A stretch of DNA of 64,000 nucleotides from Persicaria tinctoria (GCA_037127255.1 JBANSL010000001.1:29196501-29260500), one strand, 5' to 3'. Positions 1 to 11,608 are shown, counted from the stretch's first letter. Numbers and translations are program-made. Notes: a model not told the origin generated them from the sequence alone.

Positions 1-990
1 GATGATAGGTGTGTATTGCTTTTTGATTGCTTTGGACTTGCATTTGGGCCCTTGCTTGTGTTATCTTGCTGTTCTGCATCTTCAGTTAAGTATCCTGCCT
101 CCTGCCTGATGTGTCATGTGATGTGTAGTTGTTGCATATTAAAGCATGCCATGTAGTATCATGCTACGATTGCATTGAACCGAACAAGTGGTTACTATGT
201 GTTTTTGAATACAGAAAGACCGTTATCTGTGATAATCCTAGAGTCTTTCCTACGGTCATAGAGTAGCCCAGCCCCATCGGGTTGTCCTGAGTCAATCGAG
301 TCGATATGAGCATGATATGATAGCCCAGCACCATCGGGCAAGCGATGAGATGATATGATATGATGATGCCGTGGTTTGTGCACCACCACGAGGATATTGC
401 TATGCTATAACACCGAACTAGCCAATCTCTGCACTAACGGGAAGGGGTGGAGAGGTAGGAGAGGGATATGCCACTTGGTATTGCCTTGGACCCTTTACAG
501 TGTTTCTGCATATTATAACTGTTAAAGCATTGTTATGTGATTTCATTAATGTACTGCATTAGTCATCTTTTATCCTAGGTATAGGCATGTTATATGGCCT
601 CAGCGCGGTCAGAGGACACACAAGCGATTATCGGGCCTGACTTCGTAGATAGTGTTAGGTACCTATCCCTGATTGCTCCATGCTTTTGTGACAGGAAACC
701 CTGGGCGAATCGAAGAATCTGGCTAATCTTCTAAACTTCGCTTCGCTTTCGATAGTGTTAGGTACCTATCCCTGATTGTTCCATGTTTCATAGATAGTGT
801 TAGGTACCTATCCATGCTATGTCGCTTTGTATCTTAACTTCGCTTCCGCTTTACTTTCGTTTGAATTGAATTTCACGACATAGTCTTAGGACAGGTTAAG
901 GGTACCCAACGACCGTTTGAGATTTTCAAGGTTTGAAATCCCTCTTTCTACTAATCTTAAAATGAGTTTGAAACCTTAACCTGTACCTGA
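1..990. repeat. unclassified LTR-like repeat remnant
   Basis: No convincing gene is visible. The motif agtgttaggtacctatcc occurs three times (651, 754 and 796), and the phrase tagcccagc-ccatcggg occurs twice near 263 and 321. Short internal direct repeats of this kind are common in plant retrotransposon LTRs, but I could not find a paired copy, a primer site or a target duplication. The assignment to a retroelement LTR is therefore only an inference. Confidence 0.3.
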
Positions 991-2982
991 ATTGCAAGAT
1001 CCGAACAAGGGGTTTCATCCCTTGAAACGTAACCCGGAAATCGTAATTCTAGGCCGTAGTAGAACGGTTAAGGAAGAAATGAGGGTGTCTTGGGGGAAGG
1101 GCGTATGCAGCGTGTGGGGGGGGGGTGGGAGGGGTGAGGATTGGCTGATATGGAGAGATAGAGGCAGAGAAGAGATCAGTGAGAGTGACGATGGTAGAGG
1201 TGAGAAAGGAAAGTGCATGAATGGATAGAGAGCACCCCAAATCAAACCCCCACCCCCAAAAATAAAAATAAAAAAACTAGCTAACTCCTAACCAATTTAT
1301 CCAAATCTATGAGGAAAACCATCCACAGGTAAATAGGAATGCTAGAAATAATACTTTTATCACAAGACGAGAAGGTGAAGTGTGAAAGATTGGGATACAG
1401 ATTCCAATAAGGACGAGTCTCAACCACAAACCATCCAAGAACTACCACTAAGAATACAACAAAAGAACAACAACAAAAAGTCAGAAACAATGAAGACTAA
1501 AAAGGGGAAAAAAAAAGGAAGGACAAAGGGAGAAAAGGGGAAGAGGAAGAAGGCTAACAAATAAATCAAACACTAAACACAAAATAAACAAAACCAACTA
1601 AACCAAACTCAAAAGAAAACTGAAAAGTAGAAGAAAACCAACAAACAAGATGAATCTAAAAGCTAAAAAAACACCAAAAAAGAGAAATTAAAAAAACACG
1701 ACAAAACAAGTCAAACCACACAAACACAAAAATCCAGTACAGAAACAAAAAGGAAAAAATCACCCAAAAAAAGGGATTAAAAACACAACAAAAGCGCAAA
1801 GACTAAAGAAACAAAACAACATACCAGAGGAAAACTCAAAGCTAAAAAGAAACAATAAAGAATCCAACGACCTGGTGGGCAATCAAAAAGATACAACAAG
1901 TTACTGGCTTACAAGGAGGATTTGTGAATTATTTTTTTCTAGCCTTGCCCATCAAGGAGGGATTTTTTTCGCCTTTCCCAACAAGGAGCTTTTTTTTTTC
2001 CACCTTACCCAACAATGAGATTTTTTCTTTTTCCCATGACCCGAACACAAAGTTGAAGAATTGTATTCCAAATCTTGTAAGAGAATTAGATCATTTGAGG
2101 GATCATGACTGGAATGGGGCTCTAGCATCAAAATTTTATGGGTTTGATCGGTTCAATGGTACAATAAAATCTAGGGTTAGTGGAGAGAAGGGGTTTCAAT
2201 TTCTCTCTCGATAGAAGAGATAGAGCAACATTGGGTTCCACTTTTCAATAATCCAAATGATTTGAATACCTTGGAAGGGCTGTGTAGGCCATGACATGAT
2301 TTGTCGAATCCGTAGAAGGGTTGGTGCTGGAATAAGGCCTAATTTGTCGAATCCTCGTATGGAGGTGCTGGTCTGGACAAAATTAACGAAAGAAATGAAA
2401 AAAGTAAACATTTGAGGAAGGAGATGGAGAGGTGGCAACAAAAAGGGCAACTGAGAAAAGGTCGTCAAGGACTCTAGAGGAGAGACCGAAGGAGATGGGG
2501 GAGGCGGCAGAGGAGCAAGAGACGCCGCTTTAAAGGCAAGGGCAAAGAAACTTGAGAGGACATTTGGGGCAAGAAAGGAAGACCAAAAAAAGGGGGGTTT
2601 CAGATTACTGATGGTGCAAGAAAGGGTGGGATGGTGCGAGAGGTGGAATCGGAGGAAATAGGTGGAAGGGCAGGGACGACAAATTTTGAAGAAAATGAAG
2701 GTGACGAACACACTCCCCACGGGCTTACATGAGATATGTAGTACGAGACCATGTGGTTTTACCTATGTCATGGCTTCGCAGATGAAAGACCTTTTGATCC
2801 CACCTTAAGGTTTCTCACCCAACCCACGAAAAGGTTTAATTAAAAGCCTACCTATGCCACGCGGAGAATGTCGTAAGATACTCTATCCTTTCTTAATTGA
2901 TGAGATTAAGAAGAAAACAGCCGTAATTTTACGGAGCACACATGGCTTTTCGGACTACAGACCTAGGTATTTCTTAGTTGAA

Positions 2983-2985
<3 letters not shown>
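991..2985. other. gene-free stretch with a strongly T-poor A-rich tract
   Basis: I see no gene. From about 1240 to 1880 the plus strand is very A-rich and almost free of T, so small open frames on either strand there reflect composition rather than coding. Positions 1920-2030 repeat a T-run phrase after 'caaggag' or 'caatgag' about three times. The rest (2030-2985) has no recognisable family. It may be the untranslated part of an old retroelement. Confidence 0.5.

Positions 2986-3022
<37 letters not shown>
2986..3022. repeat. (CT)n microsatellite
   Basis: An uninterrupted CT dinucleotide run of about 37 bp. Confidence 0.95.
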
Positions 3023-3025
<3 letters not shown>

Positions 3026-4106
3026 TCTCTGTTGTTCGATGTATGGAAATAAGGTGGACAAATGTCCAAAAGGTCACTACACGTGTCGGTTATGTTAGGA
3101 CCCGTGGGTGGAGGGCATGTATGACACGTGCCCATAATAGAAGAGTCTCGCATTCGTCCACCGATGTATCTGGGTCAAGTTAGCTTGGTCCGCCAATCTC
3201 TTTCTTGATGATTACATCAGTAGGAGTCGTGGAGAAAAGCATCAGGAGAGGAAGAGAGAGAAGATAGGGGGAAGAGCAAAAAGAGAAGGGAGAAAGAGGA
3301 TCGGCGAATGGAGTTGAAAACTAGAAAGACAAACAGCGGCGGCAGCCAAAGCAAACCAACGAGGGGAGGTAAAAGGGAGTTTCTATCTCTCTCTAAAAGA
3401 GAAGTTGCAAAACTCTTTCTTTCTTCTTTTCGTGTGAGTATTGCACTCAAACCCTTTCGTGTGAGTATTGCACTCAAACCCTTTCGGGATTTACATAGAG
3501 CCCTTTCGGGCCAATAAATATTATAATAATATATTTTTATTAATTTAATTATTAAACTTTTTCGCAAACTTGGCCCCAAAAGACCCAAACTTTGGGCCCA
3601 AGCCAAAAAACTTGCCCCCGGGCCAAATTAATTAACAGACAACAATCCATGGAGGAATACAAACGACGCCTAGTATGCCAACAAGCACAACGCCGACCAA
3701 GCTGAGGACGGAGGCGGGAGCAGCATCGTCGCCAACGGACCGCTAGCGACAACCCTAGGCCTAGCCCTCGCCGGCAACAGCGGGAGGTTGACAGCAGGAG
3801 GATAATCGACAATAGCCCACCCAACGAGAGAGAAGGAAATTATTTATTAAAATACTATTGCGAATAAAATGCCTTTAGATATTAATCTGTGTGTAAAATT
3901 AAATATCAAAATATAAGTAGAGTGAAACTTCTACCCGACTAATATAACTGTGTTACCAAAACGATACTTCATACGTTAATTAAAATACTTTATTTTATAA
4001 TGTAAATCTTGTTAAGAAAACTATGTCATTTTAGGTATTTAGTCATCCACTTTACAAAATTGCTCTTGTAATGATTAGATAGATGTTAGTTGTAGTTTTA
4101 AGAAAG
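3023..4106. other. gene-free stretch with a 27-bp direct duplication
   Basis: No gene is recognised. A 27-bp unit containing gtgagtattgcactcaaacc is present twice in tandem at about 3431-3484 without visible divergence. From about 3840 the sequence becomes AT-rich with no coding signal. Confidence 0.5.
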
Positions 4107-4333
4107 CTTCGTTCTTTAATGTTTGACCTTTTACTATTTAAGCATGTTTTTAAGGTACTAAAAACTATATAAAATATTTTTTTTTATTTTTTTTTAAATA
4201 ATTTCATACTTATTAGTAATAAGTATAATTTTGTTAAAAAAGATTGAATAAAAAATTAATATTTTATATAGTTTTTACCTTTCTACAAAAACATGTAGAA
4301 TTGAAGAAGACAAATATTAAGGAACGAAGGGAG
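4107..4333. mobile_element. Stowaway-like MITE (degenerate)
   Basis: The right end reads aaggaacgaagggag followed by TA, the typical Stowaway (Tc1/mariner) terminus. The left end begins cttcgttctttaatg, an imperfect inverted copy. The interior holds inverted arms around 'aaaactatataaaatatt' and 'aatattttatatagtttt', as in the better preserved copy at 61780-61983. The left TA flank is not clear, so the left boundary is approximate. Confidence 0.6.
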
Positions 4334-5631
4334 TAAAAAGGCGAGTAATAATTAGGGGTGTAAGTGTATTTTTGTTTGTTTTCTTAAAAAGTGTGTAAAT
4401 TTCTAAAATAACAAGTTTTAATTAACTGGGGGAGTATAATATATAACGTCACGCACAACTCGAATCGAACCCGAAAATCTAGAGCTAATAAAATTGATCA
4501 AGCCCGATCGAACCCGAAAATCTAACGTCTTGCACAACTCGAATCCAAAAATATAACGTCACGCACAACTCGAACCCAAACCCATGTCCGACTCATTTTG
4601 ACCCTATGCTCAAATTGACATGAACATATACAAACCCGACCTGACCTATCCTTATCCTTACCCCGAACAAGACCTAACTCATTCTTGTAATTAATTTAAT
4701 TTTCTAATTTTAAAACACACTAATAATGCGAATCGCCTATGACGCGATCGTGGAATTTCACATGTACTTATTACCTCATCATGATGAAAAAATGTCTTAA
4801 AATACCTGTAGGCCTTCACCGTGAGGGGTTATATATGATTAAACTGGGTATTTATTAGTCCATGCGATAGGGATGGTATGTTTGGCTCGTGAGGATTTAA
4901 GCTTATTCAGTCGACTTGAGAGGAAGTCAGGCGATATTCTTATTCCAAGAACGTTCTTCTCCGATCAAAGACCTTAAGAACTCAATTTTCGGGGGCTTTA
5001 GGTTCGCGACATAATCAGAGCTCTTCTACTTTCTCTCTTGAATCGGACCCTCGTCTTTAAGGTCGGAGGGGGGGTATTTAATTTATAGGGAAACCAAGCG
5101 AGCAGCTGGCTGGCGACCTCGTGGTTTTACATAGGACACGTGTAATGCATGCCCTCACGCTTAGGGGCATAGACAATACACGTGGTGCTATTAGAGGCGA
5201 GGTGCTTGAGCTCGCGAGCTGCTTGCTAGGATCTCGGAGAGCCACAAGGTACTGGTGGGACCTGCCCTGGCTTCTACGCGGGTTTATACCAAGATCTAAT
5301 ATCGCGAGGAAATACGGGCCTAGGGTTTTGAGGGTATTGGGTTTGGTCGGGGCTTGACCGAGTACTTTACTCGTGATGAATCTTGTGGTGGGGCTAGATG
5401 TCTTTTTTCGTTGGGTGGCCTATTTATGACGTTATACCTGTGTTATTTAATAGGCCTATTTTCTATGGCATCATCATATCTCCTCGTAACTGGATCGCAA
5501 GCGATATGTCGTTCGCGATTACGTTTCGACAAACACGATGCTCCCTGCCAAATAGCCGGTTCATTGAATGGGCCTTGATTGGGCCTAATGTGTTTTTTCA
5601 GCCCTTTTGATGGGGTGACCCCACAGATACC
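4334..5631. other. gene-free stretch with short dispersed repeats
   Basis: No gene is recognised. The phrase taacgtc--gcacaactcgaa is present three times (4444, 4523, 4554), spaced 79 and 31 bp. The remainder to 5631 leads into a TATA-like promoter. If the large Tat-element interpretation is right, this is where its 3' LTR or antisense promoter region would lie, but I could not define LTR ends. Confidence 0.4.
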
Positions 5632-5639
5632 TATAAATG
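5632..5639 (+). promoter_or_regulatory. TATA box upstream of the gypsy-type domain gene
   Basis: The sequence ctataaatg is followed about 30 bp later by a pyrimidine-rich leader and an AGAGAGAG stretch, the usual layout of a plant core promoter. It lies upstream of the leader exon at about 5665-5803. Confidence 0.5.
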
Positions 5640-5664
5640 GGGTTTTTTCCTTAGTCTTCTTCAT

Positions 5665-6409
5665 TTCACATTTCCGAACACACAAAGAGAAGAGAGAGAG
5701 TCCATGGGTTTTTTGTGCTCCCAGAGAAACGAGATCGGAGTTCAGTGGTGGTCCATTCTTCAGCCTCCCAAGCTTACCGGCGTTTCTCTTCCAAATTTTT
5801 CAAGTAAGTGTTCTTCGATCATTCTCATGCCCAATTCAATTTCTAGGTTTACGCCTGTTTCTTAAGCTTTTTAGGGCAAAGGGACACAACCCTTAGTGGT
5901 GGAAACGCCCTCCTCTGGTGAGGGGTATGACGGTTATGGGGTGGAGACTGGGGTACGCCCTGGTTTTTCATCCCCTCTTCCCTCCTTGGTTCTTTTGGTT
6001 ATGGTTGATTTTCTTAGGGCAATCTAAACAACCTAGCGATAGCGGGGCGACGTTGGGGGGGGGGGGGGGGGGGTAGTACTATTCTTGGGTTTTTTTGGAA
6101 CCCTTCGACGGTGATGGGCGGACAAAACCTTTCGCCTCCCCCTTTTTGTTTTCGCAGAAGTGATTTCTCGAAAATCAAGAAACTTTTACGGATGAGACGA
6201 AAAGGCATCTCTTAACCGTCATCTTTCGGGGGGGAGGGGGGGAACGTCTTTTCAACGCCCTTTCGAGAGGCACGTGAGGCGCCAACATGAACCCAGGAAG
6301 GGGTTTTTTTGCGCCAAATATGTTTACTCGCGATGTTGAAAAGATCGTTTCCCTTTGTTGATTTTCTCTTTCTTTGCGTCTTTTCTAGGGGGTTTGCTTC
6401 TTGTTCTAG
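5665..6409 (+). other. probable leader exon and first intron
   Basis: A likely leader exon ends at CAA|GTAAGT (intron start 5804). A candidate acceptor ttctag ends at 6409, just before the ATG at 6417. An ATG at 5704 opens a short frame, but it does not join the downstream frame in phase across these sites, so I treat this part as untranslated or broken. The intron holds a run of about 19 G at 6055-6073. Confidence 0.4.
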
Positions 6410-6416
6410 ATTTAAT

Positions 6417-8964
6417 ATGTCGAATGAAACTGATAGCCAGAATCGGAGTGTAGGCTACGAGCATGAGGAGTTTAGTTCCTCGCGAACAAGAACACTAGAA
6501 GACGTTGACTAGGAATCTACAGCGAGTCCTGCTCCTCTCCGACTAAGTAAAAAATCGCGCGAAGCGAAAAGAAAGAGAGTTAACCTCGGAGCTGATCAAA
6601 GCGCGAAAAAACGGAAAATGGCAAGATCCATCAAGCACCCCTTCACGAGGGACAATCCTGAGTATTGTCATACCTTGGAGTCTATTAATGATTTGGGGAA
6701 AGGCGAATCATCTTGCGTACCCAAAGAGAGTAAGAAACCTATTCACGTGGTTCCAGGTGATGTCACCTTGCCGACTTATAATCGAACAGAGGCTAACAAT
6801 TGTAGTTTCTGCAAAGGTTATGCTCATGTTGCGCTTCCTCCAGTCCCAAAGATTTTTACGGAATGCGTAGCTCCTAACGTAACTTATAAAATGTTGGGAG
6901 AAGAAGCAATTTTTGATGTTAAGCACTTGGAGGAGGTGACGAAGCTTTATCCATGGCCAGCTGGGATAGATATAGTCCTGGCTACAGGGAGTGGGGGATG
7001 CCTGAACGAGTACAAAGACCACGTTGTTGTCCACCTGGGAAGTTTGCTTCAAGGGTTCCGCCTTCCTCTCCCCCAGCTTTATTCAGAATTTTTGGCACAT
7101 ATAAACTAATGCCCGGCCCAGCTTGCTTTTAATGTATGGATGTACCTCGCGGTCTATATTATGCGGTGTGCTACTATCAAGCAAACACCGTCATTGGACC
7201 ATCTCTTTTCAGTTCTCTCCCTGAGACGCAACGAGGGACTGATGTCTGCCTCTCTATCCGAAAAAATAGTTGAGAGGTTGTCTAGCAGCTCGTGATGGAG
7301 AAGGAAGTCGTTCCTTGTTCGCGATCCAACCAAGACCTTTTTGAACTTTGTGACGAAACCTGGAAAGTATGCCTCTCCTGAAGAAAAAAAGTCGCGGCGG
7401 AAAGATGGAGGGTTGCGTTTGGGGAGGTGGTTGCGTCGACACGGTGTTGCAAGAAAGTTGTAACTCCGGTTCGTTTGGAGATGGCCGGGCTCAGTCTCCC
7501 GCATCGTCCGGGTCAGTGTCTAGGAGTTTTAAGCTTTCTAGTATTTTGATCACGATTTTCTTCTAATTGACTTCTATTCTATTTCTTTTGCAGAAATGTT
7601 CGTGGATAAGTCGAAAATTTCTACATTGGCGAAGAAGAAAAGTGCTGCTTGGGTGCATCTAGGCCTGCTCCTACTACTACCCTGCAAGTGGGTGGTGGCC
7701 AATAAAATGTTCCTTGTAGCTCCCCTCTCGCGATGAAGAGCTCGAAAGGGAAGAGCCCATTGGAGACCAAGATAGTGTGTCTTCAGAGGACATACCCTTG
7801 GCTCAACGCGGGCTAAAAAGACAAAGGGATGAGGCAGGGATCACCATGTTTTTGAGTGCCGAGCTTATTACCTTGTGTGGGATCTCTATGACAGCTTACC
7901 GGCAACCCGGGTTTGACACAATTGATATTAAGAAATTAGAGTTTCCTAAAAAGAGTTGTCCGGCCGAATGGGAGTATCTTCATCACCTCACGGATGAAGA
8001 ATTGTTGGAGAATGGTCAAAAAACTAGAGGCTGGGTAACTTATTTCTCGATTTATCCTTTTCTTCCTTGCTTATTTTGTATGTGTGTTCACCGTTCTCCG
8101 TGTGTCGTTGTAGGATAACCTGTAATGGTCAGAGGTGCCTAGGCGTCTAAGAAACTATGATGATAAAGTGAGGGAGTTAAGGGCGATAAACAAAACATTG
8201 AAGACTAAGGTGGAGAAATTAAGGGATGCGGAGCTCCCTGTGGTGACTATTAATAGTTTGAAAGAGGACTTTGAGAAATCCCAGAAAGAGGTGGAGGTGG
8301 TGAAAAATGAGCTGGATCTGTTGCGAGTCGAGATCTCGAAAATCCAAGACATGGGGTCTGAGCGTGAACTGGAGATCACTCGTTTGAACAACTGAGTTAA
8401 GGAACTTGAGGCTGAGTTGGGAGCGGCCCGTGAAGAGCTTATTGGTGTGAGAAGTCACTTGGAGTGCTTCACTTCTGGAGAAGACGCCGTTCTTACCAAG
8501 AATACTCTTCGCGAGTTTATGTTAAACGATGAAGGTCAAGGGTGGTTGGCCAGCTTCATGGCGGAGGAGGGTCGAGGTTGGTTGAATCGCTACCTCGACA
8601 CAGATGGGTAGGATGTCCTTTACGACAAGGTAACTGACGCCTTTATGGAGGGGGTGGAAGGTGGGATTGCCCAGAGCGTCAATCATTTTGCTCATCTTAA
8701 CGATGTCGTGAGGATGTGTCCTCCTAGTTACTAACCTAGGGATATGAAGCTTAATGATCCTCAATGTGGCCTGCCTGCTCCTCTTCGTGTTCCTATCGAC
8801 GACGTCGTAGCCCTCGATCCTCCGCTTGCTGATGAGAATATTCCTGAGCCAACTCGCAATGGCGACAACAATCCTCCGCTGATGCTTAAAAACTGTCTTT
8901 TCCTTCTTATCAAGTCTTTAAGTCGTTTTGTGTTGGGAAGTCGAAAACATTTTTACCCGTGGTG
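6417..8964 (+). pseudogene. decayed plant 'putative gypsy-type' domain protein with coiled-coil tail
   Basis: From the ATG at 6417 one frame runs through a lysine/arginine-rich nuclear-signal-like segment (about 6540-6625) into the plant domain known as 'putative gypsy-type transposon' (PF04195-like). Its hallmark GFRLPLPQLYSEFLAHIN lies at about 7054-7107, and the homology-like reading continues past the stop. In-frame stops occur at 6510, 7107, about 7293 and about 7461. Splice-like sites follow: an acceptor at 7591-7593 and an intron at about 8035-8113. The last part is a coiled coil (about 8130-8600) rich in heptad leucines, with further in-frame stops at about 8123, 8393, 8609 and 8732. 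Damage is almost all stops rather than frameshifts, and NN-stop-VKELEAEL looks like CGA to TGA. Such ORFs are known as extra genes of plant gypsy elements, and their biochemical role is unknown. Confidence 0.65.
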
Positions 8965-9374
8965 AGAGCCTTGTGCTCTATTGCAGTTCACACACTATTT
9001 TTTGGGATGGAGAACACTTCAGCCCATGACAAGAGATGTCTTGTTATGGTGTTTTATGAATATTTTATCTTTAAACGTGATGTATTTCTGTTTATGCCTT
9101 TTATTTGTTTTTCTTAAGGGTTTGCTCTGTTCGTGATTACCCTTGCCTTCTCGTGACTAGAGTTTGACCTGTTATTGTTTAAGGCTCTTGTTTAAAAGGA
9201 AAATTTGCGATACCCTTATCCATCTCTTGTCATTGATCGTTAATTTTATGAAATGAATCATGAGATGACAAAAAAGTAGGGTTCGCGGATGTATTAGATG
9301 TTATGCTGATGATAGATAAAGCTGTCATTTATTAGCAATGAAATATAGTAGAGATTGACTTGCATCTTCTATAG
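8965..9374. other. spacer without a gene
   Basis: This is T-rich 3'-flank-like sequence between the coiled-coil tail and the first B3 unit. I see nothing coding. Confidence 0.5.
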
Positions 9375-9800
9375 TTATATTTCTTCGTAGCATAGGTAGT
9401 TGGACAAAACATCTCCATTTTCTTCTGGTCCCGATTGCTCTATTGCTACATCAAAGTGAGACTCGCCTTGGTATTCGAAGGTAAGGCGGCTCCCTATTCT
9501 GAGGTTGTTAGTGCTCGTGATAGATCTCCAACCCTATGAAAGAGAGAACCGCTCCCCTTCGTCCCTTTTGACTAGCACCATGAAATCCTGGTTCGAGGGA
9601 GAACATAGAATGATTTGGTCTAGTATTTCATACCCGAATTCTACAAATATGTATGATAAGGGGAGCCTGTGTAGTTGGCTTTCCCTAATGATTATCCTTG
9701 CAAACTTAGGATTTGGGAAAAGTATAGTATTCATGATGAAGGTTGGTGGCGGGATTTCTGGTGGAGAGAGTTCTCCTACAGCCATGTCAAAACTTGGCAT
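9375..9800 (-). pseudogene. B3-domain unit 1
   Basis: The minus-strand ATG at 9800 opens a frame that reads to a stop at 9375-9377, with one internal TAG at 9534-9536. The B3 signature is clear: a RLPLSYIFVEFGY-type start, strands around NQDFMVLVKRDEGERF, then GWRSITSTNNLRIGSRLTF immediately after the TAG and a final FEYQGESHFDVAI strand. B3 domains are plant DNA-binding folds of the ABI3/VP1, ARF and REM families. This unit is short (about 140 codons), with a proline-containing N-terminal extension and an acidic tail, most like single-domain REM-type proteins. It has its own TATA-like sequence upstream. The single stop suggests recent loss of function. Domain call is from motif order only. 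Confidence 0.65.
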
Positions 9801-9843
9801 TTTGTTTTAAGTAGTTTCGTTTGTATATTACCTAATGCTTTCA

Positions 9844-9850
9844 TTTATAC
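9844..9850 (-). promoter_or_regulatory. TATA-like box for B3 unit 1
   Basis: On the minus strand this reads agtataaatga, about 45 bp upstream of the ATG at 9800. The three other B3 units with a visible start have a comparable TATA element. Confidence 0.4.
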
Positions 9851-10104
9851 TAGTTCCGCGTTCAGTGGATATGGACGTTGTTTTGCAGAGTTGTCTTTGA
9901 ATAATCATGAAGCAGGGAGGTGCGTGTCATCATCATGTTTTTCGTGCAGCTTGGTGTATCAAATTTGCCTGTAGCCTTATTTTCCGCGTGCAATGGGGGT
10001 CGTACTCATCAGATGTTCTTTGTCGTGTCATTTGATATTTGTTGACCTCGTGGTGAACTTGGGTGCGTGCGGTGCCTTTTGTTGTTTATCTTTGTAGAGA
10101 TCAG
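9851..10104. other. divergent intergenic region between B3 units 1 and 2
   Basis: A roughly 250-bp spacer between two oppositely oriented TATA boxes, so probably a shared bidirectional promoter region. No further motif is certain. Confidence 0.4.
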
Positions 10105-10110
10105 TATAAA
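10105..10110 (+). promoter_or_regulatory. TATA box for B3 unit 2
   Basis: The sequence agtataaaaaagg lies about 50 bp upstream of the ATG pair at 10155 and 10158. Confidence 0.5.
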
Positions 10111-10154
10111 AAAGGTAAGAAACTTGCGGTTGTTATTGCAGTTTACTTGTGATA

Positions 10155-10596
10155 ATGATGCCTACGACGCCAGTTGATATTCCAGGTGTAACTATTCCTC
10201 GCGTGAGGGGTTTTACCCGGGATATTGTCGTGGAGGGGCATTTACATAGGCTGGTAAATTGTGCAATTTATTTTTGACAAGATAGTCGAGCTTTTTCTGA
10301 TGTGCTTGTTGTTGTCACATCCTCTACCATCCGTATATTGTGATTATGGTTATGATGCACTTGGCTTTGTGCATTTATGTACGCAAGCTGATGAGGAATT
10401 CGTAGTGAGGGTGGAACCCTTAGGGCCCAATAACTATTGGTTTACTACTGGGTGGTCCGAGTTCGTTGTTTCGAATAACCTTCAAATTGGGACACGCTTG
10501 ATCTTTGAGTATGATGGACACTCTTGTTTTGATGTTTTCGATATGGATCACGGTCCTGATCAAAACGGTGACTTAGACTTTACGGTTCAGTGCTGA
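10155..10596 (+). CDS. B3-domain unit 2 (two exons)
   Basis: Exon 1 runs from the ATG at 10155 to 10253 and ends VEGHLHRL just before gtaaat. Exon 2 starts near 10318 with HPLPSVYCDYGY and ends at the TGA at 10594-10596. The B3 core is well kept: EEFVVRVEPLGPNNYWFTT, GWSEFVVSNNLQIGTRLIF, then EYDGHSCFDVFDMD. The product would be about 125 residues and probably binds DNA in the nucleus, as known for the family. The expected acceptor AG is not obvious: the matching place reads cacatcctc, where unit 5 has gcag. Splicing may therefore be impaired, or may use another site. Neighbours are B3 units in both orientations. There is no internal stop in exon 2. Confidence 0.6.
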
Positions 10597-10792
10597 AGTT
10601 TCCATTCTTGCAACCTTTTTGTGCGGTTATATCGCTACTTTTGTTGAATGGATTTTTCTGATGTGTAATAAACAAATCAGTATATCGAAGCGACGATGAT
10701 TGTTTGGATCTGTTGCGAAAAATGTGTTAATGGAGTTTTAGTATTTTAGCTATTGGCACTTGTGTTTGCTAGCTAAAGGTGGCTATTGAATA
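10597..10792. other. spacer after B3 unit 2
   Basis: T-rich 3'-untranslated-like sequence. No gene is seen. Confidence 0.4.
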
Positions 10793-11160
10793 CAATCTCT
10801 AGTGTTTTTGCACGCGGAGGAGATAGAATTGGGAAGTGAGCAATCTCTAGTGTAATCGTACGCGAATAATTAACTATTTACCAAACGATCTCCAGTGTTC
10901 TCGGATATTTTAAAGGGATTGGGTTGAGACTTAGGTAATCTCCAGCATATTTCAAGGGAAGGAGGGATCTATTAAAAACCGATCTCCAGCGTATTTGGCG
11001 CGATGGAGAGACATACTTAATAATCTCTAGCGTCCTCAGGCACAAGGGAGATTAAACCGAGAACTAGGCAATCTCTAGCGCACTGTTCGCGGAGAGGAGA
11101 CCTACCTAATTTAAACAATCTCTAGCTTCTTCGTACGCTAGGGGCTTTATTGATAGCTCG
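10793..11160. repeat. degenerate 46-bp tandem array, eight units
   Basis: The unit start aatctc(t/c)agcg recurs at 10793, 10841, 10886, 10935, 10980, 11021, 11069 and 11116, spaced 41-49 bp. Several units contain a reverse-complement-like ggagag or cgcggagagg segment, so each could fold into a small hairpin. The array lies between the 3' ends of two convergent B3 units. Confidence 0.75.
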
Positions 11161-11215
11161 AGCTACATCTAAAAGCACAGAGTAAAAACATCGCTTACCG
11201 AATTATCATTGGGAC

Positions 11216-11608
11216 TTAGTGGAAACCATCTGATGCTGGGCCATCGTAAGCGTCATCATAGATTTCTTCCTCGATGTTGTAGCCTTCCTTGTCCATAAAA
11301 TGGACTTCAAACCTTGCTTCGCCCAGGTGGGTGAACACTATTGACATTTCCAACTCGACGCCGTGTGATTCGACAAAGTCTCTCCATCCGCGTGGTACCC
11401 AGTGAGATCCATAACTGCCCCCTACGATATGGACATGGAAATCTTTGACGACGCGAGTGGACAAGAGGATTTGCTCGGGTACCTGGGGTTGGAAGTGTTC
11501 GCCGAATTCGTAGGATAACATCATGCGTATGTATTGTTCATCCCCTACTAAGTAGATGTCCAAAACAAAGAGATCGTTTGGATTTTGATCCATGGTATTA
11601 GCTTCCAT
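11216..11608 (-). CDS. B3-domain unit 3 (intact, single exon)
   Basis: The ORF is complete, 130 codons, from the ATG at 11608 to the stop at 11216. After an N-terminal extension of about 40 residues the B3 core is readable: a FQPQVPEQILLSTRVV start, the strand DFHVHIVGG, then GSHWVPRGWRDFVESHGVEL and a final ARFEVHFMDKEG, followed by an acidic tail. It is the only undamaged member of the five-unit cluster. The family role is sequence-specific DNA binding in the nucleus; its targets cannot be inferred. A TATA-like element lies about 65 bp upstream. The cluster sits in what is probably retroelement sequence, so this may be element cargo rather than a host gene. Confidence 0.65.
   Translation of the reverse strand: MEANTMDQNPNDLFVLDIYLVGDEQYIRMMLSYEFGEHFQPQVPEQILLSTRVVKDFHVHIVGGSYGSHWVPRGWRDFVESHGVELEMSIVFTHLGEARFEVHFMDKEGYNIEEEIYDDAYDGPASDGFH

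Noticed and set aside
1015..1245. Overlapping small minus-strand ORFs
   Set aside because: They lie opposite a G/A-rich skewed tract and differ only in frame, with no conserved feature.
2196..2720. 174-codon minus-strand ORF
   Set aside because: Serine/proline/phenylalanine-rich low-complexity translation opposite purine-rich DNA, with no motif and no gene context.
6055..6073. Long G-run as a G-quadruplex regulator
   Set aside because: It is a homopolymer within an intron-like stretch; its length may be a sequencing artefact and nothing else supports a function.
10793..11160. Regularly spaced repeats resembling a CRISPR array
   Set aside because: The repeats are degenerate, units follow head to tail without unique spacers, and the DNA is clearly plant nuclear.
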